Assembly (NCBI RefSeq): GCF_003315795.1
Contig: NZ_QMEY01000021.1
Span: 62,001 to 126,000, forward strand
Direction: 5' to 3'
DNA from: Spongiactinospora rosea
Lineage (GTDB): Bacteria; Actinomycetota; Actinomycetes; Streptosporangiales; Streptosporangiaceae
DNA: 64,000 nt
Positions 59,999 through 64,000 of the stretch are shown here, one piece after another. The notes under the pieces are model-generated. The model was not told the origin of the DNA and did not search any database. It was given only the letters and a program-made list of their open reading frames with translations. Made by a program: the position numbers and the translations under genes. Every line of letters begins with the position of its first letter. Position 1 is the stretch's first letter.

Positions 59999-61060
59999 GT
60001 GACGGATCTTCCGCTGGCCGAGTTCCGGCCCCGATCGCAGGTCGTCCTGCCGGAGCATCGGGTGGAGCGCGCCCGATGTCCCGCCATCGACGCGCACGCG
60101 CACCTCGGCCGCTGGCTGTCCGGCTGGGCCGGCCGGGACGGCGAATGGGCGATACCGGACGTCGCCACGTGGCTGGAGGAGATGGACGCGTACAACGTGC
60201 GCGCCTTCGTGAACCTGGACGGGCGGTGGGGCGCGGAGCTGGACGCGAACCTCGACCGCTTCGACCGCGCCTTCCCCCGCAGGGTGGCCACCTTCTGTCA
60301 CGTGAACTGGTCAGCGCTCGCCACGCCTGGACACGATCTGGTCAAAGACCTCGCCGCTTCGGTCCGCGCGGGCGCGGCCGGGCTGAAGGTGTGGAAGGAC
60401 CTCGGCCTGCGGGTCCGCGACCACCGGGACGAACTCGTCCTGCCCGACGACCCCCGGCTCGGCGACCTGTGGTCGGCCGCCGGGGAGCTGGGCGTCCCGG
60501 TCTGGTGGCACGTCGCCGATCCGGTCGCCTTCTTCCAGCCGGTCGACGGACGCAACGAGTACCTGGAACTGCTCACCGACCGGCCCGACTGGTCGTACGC
60601 GAGCGACGCCTTCCCACCCTTCCAACGGCTGATCGACGCGATGGAGACGGTGGTCGCGGCGCATCCGCGTACCACGTTCGTGGGCGTGCACGGCGGCAAC
60701 TACGCCGAGAACCTCGGCTGGGTGCGGCGGATGCTCGACACCTACCCGAACCTGCACATCGACATCGCCGCCCGCATCGCGCAACTCGGCCGCCAGGCGC
60801 GGGCCACCAGGGATCTCCTCCTCGCCCACCCGGACCGCGTGCTCTTCGGCGCCGACGAGATCCCGCCCACCGGCGAGAGCTACCCGATCCACTTCAGGTT
60901 CCTGGAGACGGCCGACGAGTGCTTCCCGCACTCGCCGGAGGACCCGCCGCCGCTGGGCCGGTGGACCATCTCCGGCCTGGACCTGCCGGACGAGGTGCTG
61001 GCCCAGGTGTACGCGGGCAACGCACTCGGACTCTTACCTCACCTGGAGGTACGCGCATGA
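59999..61060 (+). CDS. Amidohydrolase-2 family hydrolase
   Basis: A 353-residue TIM-barrel metal hydrolase. HAH in PAIDAHAHLGRW, Lys in GLKVWKDLGL, His in PVWWHVADP, His in FVGVHGGNY and Asp in VLFGADEIPP give the expected set. LigW- and uronate-isomerase-like enzymes share the fold. In this context it may hydrolyse an ester, lactone or amide on the sugar, for instance deacylation before or after GH4 action. GTG at 59999 is chosen for AAAGGA 8 nt upstream. The stop overlaps the GH4 ATG (ATGA). Confidence 0.85.
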   Translation: MTDLPLAEFRPRSQVVLPEHRVERARCPAIDAHAHLGRWLSGWAGRDGEWAIPDVATWLEEMDAYNVRAFVNLDGRWGAELDANLDRFDRAFPRRVATFCHVNWSALATPGHDLVKDLAASVRAGAAGLKVWKDLGLRVRDHRDELVLPDDPRLGDLWSAAGELGVPVWWHVADPVAFFQPVDGRNEYLELLTDRPDWSYASDAFPPFQRLIDAMETVVAAHPRTTFVGVHGGNYAENLGWVRRMLDTYPNLHIDIAARIAQLGRQARATRDLLLAHPDRVLFGADEIPPTGESYPIHFRFLETADECFPHSPEDPPPLGRWTISGLDLPDEVLAQVYAGNALGLLPHLEVRA

Positions 61061-62379
61061 CGAAGATCGCACTGGTCGGCGCGGGCGGGTACGAGTTCCC
61101 GCTGCGCCTGATGAACGACTTCCTCGCCTTTCCCAGTTTGCAGGACGCCGCCTACGCGCTGATGGACATCGACCCGGCGGCGCTGACCCGCGCGGACCGC
61201 CTGATCCGCCGGTTGGTCCAGGCCCGGAGGGTTCCGGCCCGGGTCGAGCCGACGACGGACCTCCGCAAGGCGCTGTCCGGCGCGGACTTCGTCGTCACCT
61301 GCTTCCAGGCGGGTGGGCGCGAGGCGTACGCGCACGACATGGAGATCCCGCGCCGGTACGGAATCGACCAGACCGTCGGCGACACGCTCGGTCCCGGCGG
61401 CGTCTTCCGCGGCCTGCGGTCGATGCGCGCCCTCGATGACGTGGTCCGCGTCATGGCCGAACACTGCCCTGACGCGCTGCTGCTCAACTACGCCAACCCG
61501 ATGTCGGTCAACTGCTGGTTCGCGTCCGCCGCGGGGGCGAGGACGGCCGGGCTCTGCCACTCGGTGCGGCACACCGCCGACGAACTGGCCGCGATCCTGG
61601 GCTACCGCCCCGGCGACTACAGCTTCCGCGCGGCCGGGATCAACCACCAGGCGTGGATGCTGGAGTTCCGGCACCGCGGCGTGGACGTACGGGCCGAACT
61701 GGCCGCCGCGGTCAACGCCTACCGCCGCGGCGACCGCGAGCCCGCCGAGCCGATCGACGAGTGGTACGCGGGCGGACGCGAGGCCGTACGCACCGAGATC
61801 CTGAACCTCACCGGCCACTTCCCGACCGAGTCCAGCCACCACGCGTCCGAGTACTACCCGCACTTCCGGCGCACACCGGGCGACGTGACCGCCTATCTGC
61901 CGCGGCGCTGGGACTATCTGGAGATCACCCGGGCCCAGACCGACACCGACCAGGAGCTGCTGGCCGAACGGCTCGCCGCCGGAGAGCCCGAGGCCGGCGA
62001 GGAGTACGCGGCGTGGATCGCCGACTCCATCGTCACCGACACCCCGCGCACGGTCTACGGGAACGTGCCCAACACCGGTCTGATCACCAATCTGCCGGAC
62101 GGATGCTGCGTGGAGGTCCCCTGCCTGGTCGACGGCTCCGGTGTCCAGCCCACCCACATCGGGCGGCTGCCGTCCGCGTGCGCCGGGATCAACCTCGCGT
62201 CCATCGGGTTGCAGGGGTGCGTGGTCGACGCCTACCGGCAGCGGTCCAGGGACCTGGTGTACGCCGCGGTCTCCCTGGACCGGCTCACCGGCTCCCTGCT
62301 CGGCCTGGACCAGATCCGCGCGATGACCGACGAACTGATCGAAGCGGAGCGACCGTGGTTGCCGGACTTCGGCGGCTGA
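61057..62379 (+). CDS. Glycoside hydrolase family 4 (alpha-galactosidase/6-phospho-glycosidase-like)
   Basis: A 440-residue NAD- and metal-dependent glycosidase. The Rossmann loop VGAGGYEF (7-14, GAGS in most members), NPMS (147-150), GLCHSV (C167, H168) and GINHQAW (H197) carry the NAD, Mn and substrate residues of GH4, which cleaves by oxidation at C3 and elimination. The subgroup resembles alpha-galactosidase MelA and alpha-glucuronidase-like enzymes more than phospho-beta-glucosidases, but the specificity is not readable. GGAGG precedes the ATG. It overlaps the PfkB gene by 25 nt. Confidence 0.9.
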   Translation: MTKIALVGAGGYEFPLRLMNDFLAFPSLQDAAYALMDIDPAALTRADRLIRRLVQARRVPARVEPTTDLRKALSGADFVVTCFQAGGREAYAHDMEIPRRYGIDQTVGDTLGPGGVFRGLRSMRALDDVVRVMAEHCPDALLLNYANPMSVNCWFASAAGARTAGLCHSVRHTADELAAILGYRPGDYSFRAAGINHQAWMLEFRHRGVDVRAELAAAVNAYRRGDREPAEPIDEWYAGGREAVRTEILNLTGHFPTESSHHASEYYPHFRRTPGDVTAYLPRRWDYLEITRAQTDTDQELLAERLAAGEPEAGEEYAAWIADSIVTDTPRTVYGNVPNTGLITNLPDGCCVEVPCLVDGSGVQPTHIGRLPSACAGINLASIGLQGCVVDAYRQRSRDLVYAAVSLDRLTGSLLGLDQIRAMTDELIEAERPWLPDFGG

Positions 62380-63332
62380 CCGCCTGCGAGGTGGTGATCG
62401 GCACCGGCGGGATCGGCTCGGGCGTCGTCTTCGCCCTGGACTCCGACCACGCGATCAGGCGCGAGGAGAGCCGGGCCGCCGACCTGCTCGACAGCCGGGA
62501 CTACGGCAAGCTGCACATCGTCTGCCACTACCTGCGCACGCTGCTCCGACCGGATCTCCCGGTCGTGCCGGTCGGCGCGGTCGGCGCGGACGAACGGGGG
62601 TCCGCGCTGCTCGCCGAACTCCGCGCGGTCGGGCTCGACGCCACGCACGTGCGGATCGACGCGAGCCGCCCGACGTTGTTCGCCGCGTGCTTCGTGTATC
62701 CGTCCGGCGAGGGCGGGAACCTCACCGCCAGGAACTCCGCGAGCGCGAGCGTCGGCCTCGCCGACATACGGGGGGTGTCGCCGCTCTTCCGCCGCCACCG
62801 GGGCAAGGGGGTGGCGCTGGCGCTGCCCGAGGTACCGCTGCCCGCGCGGTCCGCGCTGCTCGACCTCGCCACCGAGCACGGCTTCTTCCGCGTCACGTCG
62901 TTCGTCAGCGGGGAGGCCGGGGAGGCGGAAGCACTGCTGCCGCGTACGGACCTGCTGGCCGTCAACATCGACGAGGCACGCGCGCTCGTCCGGTCGCGGC
63001 ACTCCGACCCCGCCGCCATCGTCACGGCGGCCATCGATCGGCACCCCGGCCTCAACATGGTCATCACCGCCGGAACCTCCGGCTCATGGGCCTGGGACAC
63101 CGGCAGACTCACCCACTCCCCGGCCCGTCCCGCACGCGTCGCAAGTACGGCGGGCGCGGGCGACGCCTACCTCGCCGGCGTCCTCGCGGCCCTCGTCCAG
63201 GGCCGCACCCTCGCGGACGCCGCCCGGTACGGCGCGGTGGTCGCCATGCTCAAGGTCACCTGTCCCCACACCATCAACCCCGACATCACCGCCGAAACCG
63301 TCACCACGGCCCTCGACCGTCTCCGCTGCTGA
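62355..63332 (+). CDS. PfkB family carbohydrate kinase
   Basis: A 325-residue ribokinase-fold kinase. The catalytic/anion-hole motif STAGAGDAYLAGVLAAL near residue 265-281 is clear, as is VPVGAVGADERGSALLAELRAVGLDATHV near 70. The N-terminal GTGGIGSGVVFALD replaces the usual GG(D/N)xxN loop, so sugar recognition is unusual. GTG at 62355 with GGAG 6 nt upstream is preferred. GTG at 62391 is possible. The sugar released by GH4 is the likely substrate. Confidence 0.85.
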   Translation: MVAGLRRLTACEVVIGTGGIGSGVVFALDSDHAIRREESRAADLLDSRDYGKLHIVCHYLRTLLRPDLPVVPVGAVGADERGSALLAELRAVGLDATHVRIDASRPTLFAACFVYPSGEGGNLTARNSASASVGLADIRGVSPLFRRHRGKGVALALPEVPLPARSALLDLATEHGFFRVTSFVSGEAGEAEALLPRTDLLAVNIDEARALVRSRHSDPAAIVTAAIDRHPGLNMVITAGTSGSWAWDTGRLTHSPARPARVASTAGAGDAYLAGVLAALVQGRTLADAARYGAVVAMLKVTCPHTINPDITAETVTTALDRLRC

Positions 63333-63358
63333 GCCCCGCGCGGCGGGCGGCATGCCGC

Positions 63359-63394
63359 CGCGGCCGAGGTCGGGGCGGGGCGACCTCGGCCGCG
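63359..63394. terminator. Strong hairpin between convergent PfkB and ABC ATPase genes
   Basis: CGCGGCCGAGGTCG and its exact complement CGACCTCGGCCGCG with an 8-nt loop, a 14-bp stem. It is placed to end transcription from both sides. Confidence 0.88.
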
Positions 63395-63429
63395 ACGGTG
63401 TGCCTTCGTGCCAGGGGAAAAGAGCGAGA

Positions 63430-64000
63430 TCAGGGGAGGGTTCTGCTGAGGAAGGCCCTGGTCTCGGGGTGGGCGGGCTCGGTGAAGATGACCTCTGGGG
63501 GGCCGTGTTCGAGGAGGACGCCGTTGTGCAGGAAGCCCACCGTGTCCGCGATCTCCCGCGCGAACGCCATCTCGTGCGTCGCCAGGACCATGGTCATGCC
63601 CCCTTCCTTCAGCTCCCTGATGATGTTGAGCACCTCGCTCACCAGCGTCGGGTCCAGCGCGGAGGTGACCTCGTCCAGGAGCATCAGGCGTGGCCCCGGG
63701 GCCAGCGCGCGGATGATGGCCACCCGCTGCTGCTGACCGCCGGACAGCCGGTCCGGGTAGGCGTCCGCCTTGCCGGCGAGGCCGAAGCGGGCCAGGAGTT
63801 CGCGGGCGCGGGCCTCCGCCTTGGCCCGGCTCACCCGGTGGACCTTTCGCGGGGCGAGGCAGATGTTGTCCAGGACCGTCATGTGCGGGAACAGGTTGAA
63901 CGCCTGGAAGACCATCCCGATCCGCTTGCGCACGTCGTCCGGGTCGGCGCGGACGGCGGTGATCTCCTCGCCGTCGAGGTGGATGGCGCCGTCGTCCACC
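63430..64000 (-). CDS. Amino-acid ABC transporter ATPase (GlnQ type), N-terminus beyond window
   Basis: The last 190 codons of a polar amino acid importer ATPase; the gene continues past the window edge. Q-loop IGMVFQAFNLFPHMTVLDNI, signature LSGGQQQR, Walker B LMLLDEVTSALDP and H-loop ATHEM are present. The Walker A region is not in the window. The EVTSALDP and HMTVL motifs place it with GlnQ/HisP. The start of the gene and its permease partners lie to the right. Confidence 0.94.
   Translation of the reverse strand, partial: VDDGAIHLDGEEITAVRADPDDVRKRIGMVFQAFNLFPHMTVLDNICLAPRKVHRVSRAKAEARARELLARFGLAGKADAYPDRLSGGQQQRVAIIRALAPGPRLMLLDEVTSALDPTLVSEVLNIIRELKEGGMTMVLATHEMAFAREIADTVGFLHNGVLLEHGPPEVIFTEPAHPETRAFLSRTLP

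Overview
The window is high-GC, gene-dense DNA from an actinomycete. GTG and TTG starts are frequent, many junctions are 4-nt ATGA/GTGA stop-start overlaps, several genes look leaderless, and the housekeeping order ybaB-recR-DUF5063-aspartokinase-asd, dnaX-ffs-tRNA-Ser and dnaB-MATE is the one known from Streptomyces and relatives. The style fits Streptosporangiales (Nonomuraea/Streptosporangium-like), but I cannot fix the genus from sequence alone. I see no complete transposon, prophage or CRISPR array.

Layout. 1-3.9 kb: a proline-rich membrane protein, a sulfotransferase, a DUF4239 membrane protein, a TetR regulator and a secreted M15-like protein. 4-8 kb: the asd, lysC, DUF5063, recR, ybaB block, read leftward. 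8.4-13.3 kb: a GAF regulator, a degenerate ~150-bp repeat array, dnaX, SRP RNA and tRNA-Ser(GGA). 13.4-24.2 kb: small regulators and enzymes, a lone UTRA-domain protein, tRNA-Ser(CGA), tadA with two TadA-associated proteins, upp, a PH-domain membrane protein with a coupled small protein, a helix-turn-helix/TPR regulator and a GntR/FCD regulator. 24.3-31.1 kb: an orphan sliding clamp, then a response regulator with two overlapping histidine kinases divergent from an ABC-2 exporter. 31.1-34.9 kb: a metallophosphoesterase, trpS preceded by a Trp-codon attenuator, a fatty acid desaturase and a hydrolase. 34.9-39.5 kb: dnaB carrying two inteins, a DnaA-box-like cluster in front of it, and a MATE transporter.

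Two catabolic clusters dominate the right half. At 41.5-48.9 kb one tightly overlapping operon encodes a lactonase-type amidohydrolase, an RraA/HMG-aldolase-like protein, a zinc alcohol dehydrogenase, a complete SsuABC-type ABC importer with two permeases, and a dihydroorotase-like metallohydrolase. At 54.4-63.3 kb two divergent operons share an operator region. The left arm encodes a GntR-UTRA regulator, a sugar-binding lipoprotein, two sugar permeases, a NagB-like protein and a class II aldolase. The right arm encodes an amidohydrolase, a GH4 glycosidase and a PfkB kinase. Together they look like import, hydrolysis, phosphorylation, isomerisation or deamination, and aldol cleavage of an unidentified glycoside. 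Between them lie an ECF sigma/anti-sigma-like pair, an MFS exporter with a divergent TetR regulator, and small secreted proteins. The window ends inside an amino-acid ABC transporter ATPase gene.

The observations most worth following are: the two-intein DnaB (one intein apparently class 3, both with decayed endonucleases); the DnaA-box-like cluster upstream of dnaB; a ribosome-mediated attenuator before trpS whose WWW leader peptide overlaps the stop codon of the desaturase gene; a kinase pair in which one partner has lost its ATP-binding residues; and the two unassigned catabolic operons.
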